Position numbers and translations under genes: made by a program
Notes under the pieces: generated by a model
Seen by the model: only the letters and a program-made list of their open reading frames with translations
The model's database searches: none
What the model was told of the DNA's origin: nothing
Source: Pyropia yezoensis
Taxonomy: Eukaryota > Rhodophyta > Bangiophyceae > Bangiales > Bangiaceae
DNA: 64,000 nucleotides
Reading direction: 5' to 3'
Assembly: GCA_009829735.1 (NCBI GenBank)
Contig: CM020620.1
Location: forward strand, 10,351,420-10,415,419
Shown here: in pieces, positions 31,397 through 41,250 of the stretch
How positions within the stretch are numbered: the stretch's first letter is position 1
Layout of the letters: the number at the start of each line of letters is the position of its first letter

Positions 31397-32889
31397 TCAT
31401 AGCCCGGGCAGAAAACGGCGCCCTGTTGTAGGCCAGAGAAGCCGAAAAATTGACCACGGTCGCACACACCGAGAAAGAGCACGAAAGAAAGCGGCACCGG
31501 CTAGGCAGACACACACGACCCCAGACGACAAAGAACCGTAGCTCAGGCCCAGCGCCGAGGGTTGCCGGAGAAAGAAGAGCACGGGGGCCGGGTAGGACGC
31601 AATGACGTGCAGCGCCTGATAGGATATGGCGACGCCCATCAGTGCATAGCGGACCACTGTAGGGGCCGTGTCAGCACCGTGCATCATCGGGGGGACACGA
31701 ACAGACAGGAATGAGAGAGCGCATATCGGGGCGATCAGTCAGAAACATCGAAGGCATGGTCGATTCCGCACAGCCAAACCTCCTGGACAGAGACAATGCG
31801 GAGCGCAGGAGCGGCAACAAGCGACAAGAAAGTGGGGGCCACGAGGATACCCCATTGTGGAGGGGATCCACACCCGTTCACGTACGATGCTCGCAATTGT
31901 TGAAAAGGACGTGGTACTCCGATTGCCCCACTTTGGCAAGGGCCCGCTCCATCACCTGGCGCCGCGTAAGCCGGCGCTGGTTCTTGCCTCGTGACGCAAT
32001 GACACGGAACACGTTGTCCAGGCGGCCGTCGGCGGCCACCGTGGTGAACCGGCTAAACGGAGTGACGCAAACGCGTAAGCCGATGCGTTGCAGACGATCT
32101 CTATTGCGCCCGGGCGGGTCGGCATCTTTTGCTACCGCCGAGGAAAAGAAAAGAGACCATGAGTCAGGGATGGCCAGAAAGGAACGAAAAAGAGAAGGCG
32201 ACGTTGCCACCAAGGCAAGGTTCGTCAGTAATGCGCTCCCCGCACGCAAAAGCACGTCCCTCTGCGCTGCATCCGAAGGAGGAAGCATAGCAAGAGTGCT
32301 GAACGAGCGACCTCGTAGGCCCCTCCCCACCAGCCAGAAAGTCGACCTACCCAACCCGCGTGTGCAACCGCCCTTCACCAGTCCGTCGACAGCACGTACT
32401 CCAGTGCACCACCGCCCGATCCGCACACACCTGGTGGCCCGTGTACTTAGGGCCAAGGTAGACGGCCCAGTGGTAGAACTCTTGCACGCCGAGAAACCTA
32501 AGCACCCCCCACGACGGGGCAGGGCGGCGGACGACGAGCGCATCGCCGGCCCTCAAGTCGCGTATGTTCTGCACGGCCACCCACTGCTCGGGTCTCTCGC
32601 CGTGAACAATTCGCCGGCAGAGGAGGTGGAGCCTTGGCCAAAAGCCCAACGCAGAAACGTCGACGACGTCCGGGGGCAACCCGTCAGCAGACGCCCTCGG
32701 CACCGTGCGCGGGCGGCGCTTGATGCGCAGCCTCGAAAGAAGTGAGCGGTGCGTCCGCAGGGCAGCGACGGCAGTAGGGGGTTTTAGAATGGGTGCAGTA
32801 GGGGGGCTCAGAGAGGGGCAGTAGAAGGCGCCAGAGTCGCGACGTTTGTACCGACGTCGGTCGGTCGCCGCATCCGGTGCCAGCAACAT
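31397..32889 (-). CDS. LRAT-domain (NlpC/P60-type) acyltransferase, three exons
   Basis: Exons 32889-32400, 32131-31886 and 31656-31397 (996 bases, 331 residues). Intron 1 (32399-32132) and intron 2 (31885-31657) both start GTACGT and end AG after pyrimidine-rich tracts; both are phase 1 and the frame is continuous. LRAT/HRASLS enzymes move acyl groups with a His-His-Cys triad. Here the first His is H140 in FYHWAVYLG, the second H162 in VVHW and the nucleophile C243 in LFNNCEH, all in the family's order and spacing. A lipid-binding strand RAGDALVVRR precedes H140. A C-terminal LVRYALMGVAISYQALHVIASYP and a second hydrophobic segment (GVVCVCLAGAAFF) resemble the membrane anchor of the family. 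Start ATG 32889. The subfamily (phospholipid versus retinoid-type) cannot be told. No homopolymer damage. Confidence 0.87.
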
Positions 32890-33135
32890 CGTCGAGCAGA
32901 GTGGCAGATGTGCAGGGCAGAGGGGCCGACGTGCAGGGTAGAGTGGCCCAAGCGCCGGGCGGGCGGCCGACGTGCCCGGGCGACCGTCAGAGTGCTACTG
33001 TTTGTGAACAGCTCCACTGATCAAGGGGTTCCGTATCGTGTCGATGCTCGGGGCACGAGCCACCTTGTCGTCGTCCGCCGCCCCTTCACTACTATGTACG
33101 ACGGCGGCACGATAACCGATCGCACAGCCACGTTT
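32890..33135. other. Upstream region of the LRAT gene
   Basis: Contains a GTGCAGGG-GGGCCGACGTGC-type short reiteration at 32,910-32,985. Presumed promoter; no element recognised. Confidence 0.3.
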
Positions 33136-34331
33136 GAGGCACGTGCATCGAATCGCAGATCTGAGCTTCGAATCGCATGCGAGATTACCGCCTGTACCAC
33201 CCCCCCGTCTTGTCCTGTGACGCCACTGTCCAGTACACAGTGCGCCCCACGCCACGAACGGCACACAGTTGTGCTGCCCGCAGCTTAGGATCCATGCCCA
33301 TGTGTTTTTTGTGGAAAAAGATTGAAAATCGGCCACCTGCTGCCGTCATCCGTACAGTACCAAAGCATGCCCACCCGTTCGTCACTCACCCCATGATGCC
33401 AACACCAACAGGCACCGAAGAGCAACACCACGCACCAAAGTGGCTTCCTCTACCCGTCCTGCTTCTAGTACGCCAAAAAACGCGGTGTGTACCTTCACAT
33501 GTTGGCCAGGATAGGGCTTGGTCAAAAAAGAAAGCAGGAGAAAACAGCTGTCTTTGAGCCCCTCCTCCCATCGCCAAGAGAAGTATAGCAACCGGGCACC
33601 ACCGTGGCCCTAACTATACCTCTGAGTCCCTGTGAGCTTGCTGGCACATGAAAATCCCACTGCCGGTACTCAAACATGCTCCAAGGAACAGCTGTTTGCA
33701 CACACTCAGACCCTCCGCTCCCAGCGTATGGTTGCAGAAAAGAAGCGGATTCGTACAGAAAGGAACCACTCTGGCTAGCTCAGCGTCTCACTGGAAGTCC
33801 TGAAGATGCTTCGGGACGCAAAGGTTCATGTGTGGTGCGATTCATTGTCCCACAGCGCGTGCTGTTCTGTTTGTTTCATCGTGTGGCGTTGCAAGTAGCT
33901 CTTCATCTGGTCCTTGGCGTCACTGTTGCCGGTCAGAGGGCTGTTACTGGGTGAAGCAAGCGTGAGTGAGCACAAAAAACGGCTCCTAAGTGCACGAGGA
34001 GCACATGTCTACACGTCTTGCTTCTCGGAAACACGGTACAATGTCACTTGGACGATCCCAACATTGAAGCAGAGTATGCCACGACACCAAACCTCTTCTT
34101 TTAGACGCACACACTCGCAGGGACTGCCAGGTGGCCGATTTTCAATCTTTTTCCACAAAAAACACATGGGCATGGATCCTAAGCTGCGGGCAGCACGACC
34201 GTGTGCCGTTCGTGGCGTGGGGCGCACTGTGTACTGGACAGTGGCGTCACAGGACAAGACGGGGGGGTGGTACAGGCGGTAATCTCGCATGCGATTCGAA
34301 GCTCAGATCTGCGATTCGATGCACGTGCCTC
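33136..34331. mobile_element. Inverted-repeat (foldback/MITE-like) element
   Basis: Arms 33136-33339 and 34128-34331 are 204 bases each, reverse complements without gaps and with only a few substitutions (for example CACAGTTGTG versus CACACGGTCGTG). They flank 788 bases with no recognisable transposase. No clear target-site duplication was found. Similarity stops sharply at both ends of each arm. Could be a non-autonomous DNA transposon or an inverted duplication. Confidence 0.75.
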
Positions 34332-34510
34332 TTTCGCACGATCGCATGCGGCTTTCAGCGCACGAGCAAAGCAAGGCCCCGATTGGCGCAATGATGTGCG
34401 TGCAGCAAGCACGAAGCCCTCGGGTCAGCCCGGCGCAGCAGTGCTTATCCCCTGTCAAGATACAAGCCCGATTTTGGCCAGATCTCTTGCTTCGTTGTGC
34501 AAATTCTTGC

Positions 34511-34545
34511 TCTGCTCGAGCACGAAGCTGAACGGCTCGAGCAGA
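34511..34545. repeat. Perfect 11-bp stem hairpin
   Basis: TCTGCTCGAGC and its reverse complement separated by 13 bases. Function unknown. Confidence 0.7.
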
Positions 34546-35235
34546 ACTTTGCTTTTCTGATCGAGGGGATGGGCTGAGGCCAAAGAATCTCCCTCAGGAT
34601 GACCGACACGACGGCCGCTGTCGGTGTTCTGTCAACCAATGACAACAGCGGTGGCGCTGCTGTTCGCTGGACGGAGCGTTCCATTGGTCAGAATTTACGT
34701 TGTAGATGTCGAGCAAGGCGGAGTGATTTTTCCGTGCAGACCCTCGAAAGCTGTCGTCGCGCAGATTTTGGCTTAACCAGTGCGAGAGATTGCGCGATTT
34801 TTAAACGCGTTAGTTTAAACATTGCTCCCAAGCGTAGCGATGGTCGGTCGCTTCTTTGCGCTTTACGAGAGTGCTCTCCTGCCCCGAGCGCTTCCGGTCA
34901 TACCAAGGGAGGTGGCGACCACCAATCGCCCGAGCTGTTATGGGCAGAAAGCAAGAAACGGGGGTGAAAGCGGTGTCTATGATGCTTTGAGGGGGGGTCG
35001 ATGCAGGTTTTATGCAGGTTTTTGCTCGAGAATTTCCCAAAAAAGCAAGAAAATTTTGACAGGCGATAAGCAGTGCTGCGTGGGAGCCCCCCGTCACTGG
35101 GGGCTCCCGGGCTGTCCCGAGGGCGCTGCGCCCGTTCTACACGGATAAGACACAGGGCGGCAATCCCTGAGGGCACGTCATGAGGTGTCTCGCTGAATCT
35201 GCTCACTCACCACGTCATCGGTGCGTCTGGTGTAT

Positions 35236-35244
35236 GTACAGTAC
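35236..35244. promoter_or_regulatory. GTACAGTAC motif
   Basis: Copy of the recurrent motif in a gene-free region; no obvious target gene. Confidence 0.25.
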
Positions 35245-36539
35245 AGTGCGTGGCCAATAGTACTTCCACGCCCTCAAATTTGGTCTCGACTGCCCCTCTG
35301 GTTGCCCATCGTCCTCGGCTATAGAGCAACGCCCCAGTGGTTTCCTGGGCTCGCTGTGCTCCTGGGAACGTCTTCTATCCTTTTGAGTCACCACAGTGCC
35401 ACCTCCTCTGTGCTCAGGGCTTAGAGCTGGCATCAGGTCGGACAGAGTTGAGCACAGGAAAATCAGAACGGTGCCACTCCTGCAGCCTTGTAGCAGTGCT
35501 GTTCTGAGCATACGACTTCTTCATCATGTTACTCCTGCCTGCCAGACGCGGGTGTGTCAGTTGGTACAGTTTTAGTAAGGCGCGGTCCAGGCCAGTTGGC
35601 CTGGCCGGCCATAGGGCGCGGGAAGTTGCCCGCGCCCCCCAATGAGGGTGAACAGCGTGCCACCACGGAGGTAGGCAGGCAGGAAAAAGAGTAAGCAGTC
35701 AAAACGAAAGAGGAGAGAGAGGCGGCCGACAGGGCGCCCAAGGGCGCCACGCCGGGAAGGTGGGAGGGGCGCGAGGGCAAACGAACGTGCCGGCCGGCGG
35801 CGGCCGGTGCGATCACCCCAGCGCCTCGCCTCTTGTACCCCTCCGGCGGACATGTGGTCGTCGACGCCGGATACACCAAGTAGCCCAACCCCCCCCCCTC
35901 CGCCGGGGAGATCGGGATCCCACCCGCTAGGCGGACGCATAACGCCTTAAGCCTCACAAACAAGACACAACACAGATGGTGTGCCCATAATGCATGAGTG
36001 CCGTATGTATCTTTCCCGTAGCGTCTGTGGCACATGCACGTCATTCTCTCCCTTGGCGAACGAGACAGCGAGTGATCCTGTTCTTTTGTCGCCTCGCGCT
36101 ACGCAAAGACAGCGGCGGAACTGCTCTTTTGCGGTATCCATGTCACATGCGAACTGCTTTACGTGCATGACGAGCCTCGATCGCCTCTCTATTGATCAGT
36201 ACCAAAGACTTACGCGCTTGCGACTCCCGCCTCGTACATGAGTCGGCCATGAGTCCCACGGTGTGCTCCGCTGGTTCAGCCGACCATCTGATGATGAGAT
36301 CTCGCTGACGTGGTCGCTATTACCAGTCATACGGATCTCCTACTCGGGCTCAGAGGATCCCCCCCCCCCGTGCATTGCCCCCCCCATGGGCCAATGGTCC
36401 CCTGGGTTCGGGCGCCCAGGCGTCAAGGGACCAGCTAACTCAAGTACACCCGATCGCAGGACTTGTCGGTACATCGGAACGTACGTCAGCAACGTTGTGC
36501 GCATGGTAATTGCGTATGTACTGAATATACTGTGTTCCG

Positions 36540-37200
36540 CTGTAACGTACGAACCAGTTTTTCGATGATGACACTGGTCGCCATACACGACGCCATCTGC
36601 TGCGGGCGTGCACACCAACGCTCGACTGGCTCTGTCATTGGTTGCTCTGGGCACGAGGAGGTTGACATCCACCATTGCGACGACGGCCAACTGCTGGTAT
36701 CCGTCCACCACGGCGGTGCCACGGGAGGGTGGGTCGAGCGAACCAGGTACGACATAAGAACGCAAAGAAGGCGTAGCTGCACAAGAAAAAAGAGAAGGCA
36801 CCGCGACACAAGAATGCACAGGTGTATGTATTGACGGAAATACGCACAGAAGGCATAACGACACAAGAACGCAAACCGCCCACAGCTACAAACAGGTGGA
36901 CAGACGACAAAAGTACAGGATACACAGTGGGGGCGCACGGTATGCAGGGAACACCCCCCTCACTCACGCAAACAAAGGTACCAGTCGTACAATGGGTGGG
37001 CATGGAACAGGTGCCCCCCCCCTCACTCACACAAACGCAAGACGTCGACCGCCACGCCCGCCCCCACAGGTCACCCCCGCACCCCCGCTTCCATCCATGG
37101 GCGGCAGCCACCAACTCCACCACGGCGACCACCGCCACGCACGGCCCCCACCCCTCGCCACCCGGCGGCGGCTCCCAGCCCAAGCCGCCCCCCGGCAGCC
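36540..37200. repeat. Dispersed repeat, copy B
   Basis: Diverged direct copy of 30,650-31,240 about 5.9 kb downstream. It ends about 45 bases before the last in-frame codon of the Pro-rich gene (stop at 37246), so both copies sit at gene 3' ends. Confidence 0.75.
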
Positions 37201-37245
37201 GACCGCCCCTTTGCCCGGCCAGAGGCGAGTCGCCCGCCCACCCGC

Positions 37246-39002
37246 TTAGGCAAAAGGTAGGCTCCACCCCCACGGGGTCATGTCCACCGCGCCCCCCCCG
37301 CCAATACCGCCGCGCCCATCCGAGTCGTCGCTGCTGTCCCCCCGCCCGTCTCGACCGCCGGTGTGGTCCTCCTCCTTGTCGTTGCCAAGGAGAATGGGGT
37401 CGTCCTCCTCGTCCTCCTCGTCCTCGTCGTCGCTGTCGTCGCCGGCGCCGGCGCCTTGGCCACCCCCGCCATCGCCGCCGCCACGGCCGCGGCCTCATTC
37501 GCCGCCGCGCCCCGCCGGGCCACCAGTGGCACGACCCCCCGCCGCGGGGGTGCGCCATCCCGCCGCGCCGTGGACGTCCTCCGCGCGCGCCGGCGGCGGC
37601 CCGTTGGCCGCCATCCCCACCACCACCATATCAGCCGTCTCAGTCTGAGCCGCTGCCGCCGCTGCCGCCGCCGCCGCTGCCGTCACGGTCGGCACACCCC
37701 CTGCGGGGAGGGCCCCACGGCCGCCCGCCACAGGCGGCGTGCGCCCACGCGGGGCGGCCTCCCAGTAAAGCGCCCCCGGCGTGGGGGGCGCCGCCGGCGT
37801 CACCACCATCGCCGCCCCTTCCCATGCCGCCTGCCGCATCAGCGGCGGCGGCGGCGGCGGAGGGGGCAGCGGCGGGGGCGGCGGCGGCGGGGGAGGCGGC
37901 GGCGCCGCCTCGGGGGTCACCGCCACCGACGGCGGGAGCAACACCAGGGGCTCCCAGTTTGGCAGCCACCAGCGCGCGTCCACCCCCTCGGTCCCGTCAT
38001 TGCCGCCGCTGTCCCCTCGCCCGCCGTGCTCGCCGCCGGCAAGGCGGCGCGTCGGCGACGGGGGAGTGGCCCAGGCGGCGGCCTGCACGTTGACCCCCAC
38101 CGGGTGGTCCACCACCGCCGCGGCGGCGGCCCAGGCCTCTTCCAGCATAGCCGCGGCGTCGCGGAGGCTGTCGCGGCTGTCGCCGCTGACGCCGTCACCG
38201 CGGCACCCCCCCGCCCCTCCCCAGCCATCGCCGGCGTCACCCCCGACAGCCCCCCGTCCGCCGCCGCCGCCGCCACTGCGGCCACCGCCGCCATCCCCGT
38301 GGCCGCGGCCGGGGCCGCGGCCAAAGGAGCTGCCGTACCACCCCTCGTCCATGCGGGACGGGGGCGCGCCCTTGGCCACCCGCCCCCCGCCGTCGCGGTA
38401 CCGCGTCGCGGCGGGCAGCGACAGCGTGCGGACGGGGCGGCCGCCGCCCGCCGGGCGGCCGGGCCGGCACGTTCCCCACTGGTCACCGACGCCGCCGCCG
38501 CCGCTGCTGCCGCAGCCGCCGCTGCCGCCGGGGGCCGACGAGGAGCGACCTAGCGGCCACGCCGCCGCCACCGACACGGCCGATGAAGACGCCCACAGCT
38601 GCGGGAACGGCAGCGGCGGCGGAGGCGGCGGCGGGGGCGGCGGCGGCGGCGGGAGCGGTGCCGCCGTCATCAGAGGCAGGCGCAGCGTGTGCGGCGGCTC
38701 TGGCGCGGGGTGCCGCCCGCCCAGCGGCAGCGGCTGCTGAAGCGCCGGCGCCGGCTGCTGCTGCGGTCGCGGCTGCCACGTCGCCGTCGGCTGCGCAAGC
38801 GCCGCCGCGGGGTGCGTCGGCAGCGGGTGGCGCCACTGCGGCGGCAAAGGCGCTGGGACAGGGTGCCCCGTCAGCGGGTGGTGCCACTGCGGCGGCGATG
38901 CCACAGGGGCCATGAGCCCCGCACGCGGCGGCGGCCACTGGTCGTGGGGCACCTGCGCCGGCGCGTATGCCTGCATTGGAGACGGCGGCACCGCCAGCGG
39001 TG

Positions 39003-39033
<31 letters not shown>

Positions 39034-39929
39034 CTGCTGCCGCCACCGCGGCGCCTGCCGCAGCTGCGTGAGTGCCGCCACCGCCGCGGCGGGGTCCCGC
39101 GGCGCCGCCGCGGGGGGCCCCACGGGCGGCGCTCCCCCCTCCTGGCGCCATTGCGGCTGGCCGCGCAGCTGCGCCGCCGCCGCCGCCACCGCGGCTGGAT
39201 CCCGCGGCGGCGGCGGCAGCGGCTGCCGCAGCGGCAGCGGCGGCCCCACCGGCGCCGGCTCCTGACGTCGCCACTGCGCGTGGAGCAGCGGCGCTGCCGC
39301 CGCTGTCACAGGGGGCGGGGGCGGCGGCGGCGGCGGCGGCGTCGCCGGGGGCCCCTCCCGTGGCTGCCCCCCTGCCGCGGGTGACAGCCGCCGCCCGTCG
39401 GTGTGCGCCGATGGCGCGGCCGGCGGCGACGGGGGCGGCGACGGGGGTGGCTCGAGGTGCACCATGGGCAGGTCCTCTGGCAGGCGGGTGTCGAGCAGGT
39501 CAAAAAGCGCCGCCACCGCCGGCGGCGGCGGCGACGGCGGGGGGGACAGGGCCGCCGGGGATGACGGAACACTTTCCGGGTCTGCCGCCGCCGCCACCGG
39601 GGGGGTCGCCGGCGCCGCCACGGGCGGCGGCGGCGGCGGCGGCGTCGTCAGCGGCGGCGGCGGCGGCGGCGCCGAGCGCCACTGCATGGCCCGTGGCGGC
39701 GCCGGCGACGGCGCGCGCGCCGGTAGCGGCGGCGGCGGCACCGCCGCGGGGGCGGGGGTCACCGCCCGCGGCGGCGGGCGCGCTGGCGGCTGGCCCGCCG
39801 GCCGCCGCGGTGGTGGCACCGGAGTAGCGGCCGGCGCGGGGGGTGACCCCGTCGTCGCTGCGGGCGGCCGACCCGCCTGCTGCGGTGATTCCGCCATCAC
39901 CTGCACCGGCGGAACGGCCGGCGGCGACG

Positions 39930-39961
<32 letters not shown>

Positions 39962-40622
39962 CGAGCTTCCGCCGCCGGGGATGGGTGCTGCGGTGCCAGC
40001 TGCCCTATTGGTGGCTGCTGCTCCTGGGGCGGCGGCGGCGGAGGCGACGGCGGCGGCAGCGCCCCCGCGGGGCCCTGCCCACCCTCCCCCCCGGCCGGCC
40101 TGACCGTCGGCCCCGTGACGATGCGCAGGATGGCACGGACGGTGGAGCCCCCCCAGGGGTTGACCATCCCGTGGCGGGCGGCCGACTCCAGCGCGGTGCC
40201 GACCGTTGCGGCGGCGTCGTGGCCGGCGGCCTCGGTGTCGGGGGTGGCGATCAGCTCCTGCACCCGCGCCGCAGCGCCGGCGGCGCCGCCGGGGGCGGGC
40301 GCCACCAGGTTGTCAGGCCGCGGCGGGAGGGGGACGGGCTGCAGGTGGGGGGGCAGCGCCGAGTAGCGCGACCGCCGCCCAGTGCCGCTAGCAGCCCCAC
40401 TCCCACCACCGCCACAGCCGCCACCGCCTCCATGGGTGGCGGTGGCGGCGGCGGCGGTGCCGCTGCCGCCGGCGCCGCCGGTATCCATGGCCTGCTCGAC
40501 TGGCAGTGCCGGCGTAGCGGCACCCTGCGGCGGCGGCGGCGGGTCGTCGACGATGGGCGGGCCGACGACGTCGGCTGGGGGGGAGTCCATCATGACAACC
40601 ACCGGCGGTGGCGGCAGCAGCT

Positions 40623-40653
<31 letters not shown>

Positions 40654-41250
40654 CGGTGGCGCCCCACCCCCCAGCCCCTGCTCCCACAGGGCGATGGCGC
40701 GGGCGTAAGAGGCTTTCCACGCGATGTGGCGAACCCAGCCGTGGCCGGCGACCACCTGCGGCGGACAGACGCCGTTGCGGTCGCGGCCCTCCCTGAGGTC
40801 CACCCCCGTCCCCATGACGGCCGCCGCGGCGGCATTTGCTACCTGGTACACCTCCACCGCGGTCTCGGTGGGCGTCGCGTTGGCGGCGGCGGCGGGCGCC
40901 CTCATGGGCTCGTCAATGTCCATCACCCCGTCGTCGTCCTCGCCATCCGCCTCCTCCTCCTCCTCTTCTTTCGCCTCCTCCTGTGCGCGCGTGCCACCGG
41001 CGTCGGCCGCGGCAGCCGCAGGGACAGCCGCCGCCAGGTCGGCCTGCACGTACCCCCATAGGTTATAGGCGCCGCCAGGGGGGGTCGGCCGAGCGGCAGG
41101 GCCGGCGGGCGGGGCGTCGGGGTCGATGGGGTTGTGCCGGTCAGGACCGCCGCTGCCGTCGCCGCTGCCGCTGCCGCCGCCGCTGCCGCCTCCGCCGCCA
41201 GAGCGGCCGGAAGCAGAGGGCGGGAGGGGCGGCCGGCCGGGGGTGACCAT
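37246..41250 (-). CDS. Very large Pro/Ala-rich protein, one in-frame TGA before an acidic tail
   Basis: ATG 41250 (GCGATGG) begins MVTPGRPPLPPSASG. The N-terminal third contains ordinary sequence: AYNLWGYVQADLAAAVP, an acidic block ending DGVMDIDEP, ETAVEVYQVANAAAAAVMG, GHGWVRHIAWKASYARAIALWEQG, and later GTALESAARHGMVNPWGGSTVRAILRIV. The middle is proline-rich with repeated QLRxQPQWRQ-type units. The C-terminal region has KGAPPSRMDEGWYGSSFGRGP and MVVVGMAANGP. The frame stops at TGA 37495-37497 after 1,251 residues, but the same frame stays open for 82 more codons with strongly non-random acidic sequence (DDSDDEDEEDEEDDPILLGN, DMTPWGWSLPFA) and ends at TAA 37246-37248. I therefore extend the gene to 37246. 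Function unknown; such Pro-rich plus acidic layout is common in nuclear scaffolds. Confidence 0.55.

Larger units (their letters stand above)
34332..36539. other. Lower-GC intergenic stretch without recognised gene
   Basis: No ORF with a recognisable domain. Contains a hairpin at 34511-34545 (11-bp stem TCTGCTCGAGC, 13-base loop) and a GTACAGTAC motif at 35236-35244. The minus ORF at 35,529-36,044 has no family signature and is not called. Confidence 0.4.

Noticed and set aside
33136..33200. tRNA-like TTCGAATC word
   Set aside because: No cloverleaf with matching acceptor and D arms could be drawn around it.
35529..36044. 171-codon minus ORF
   Set aside because: No ordinary domain or conserved motif; composition fits a chance frame.
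37495..37497. TGA as selenocysteine
   Set aside because: Context is Gly/Arg/Glu-rich with no selenoprotein motif and no SECIS-like stem noticed downstream.
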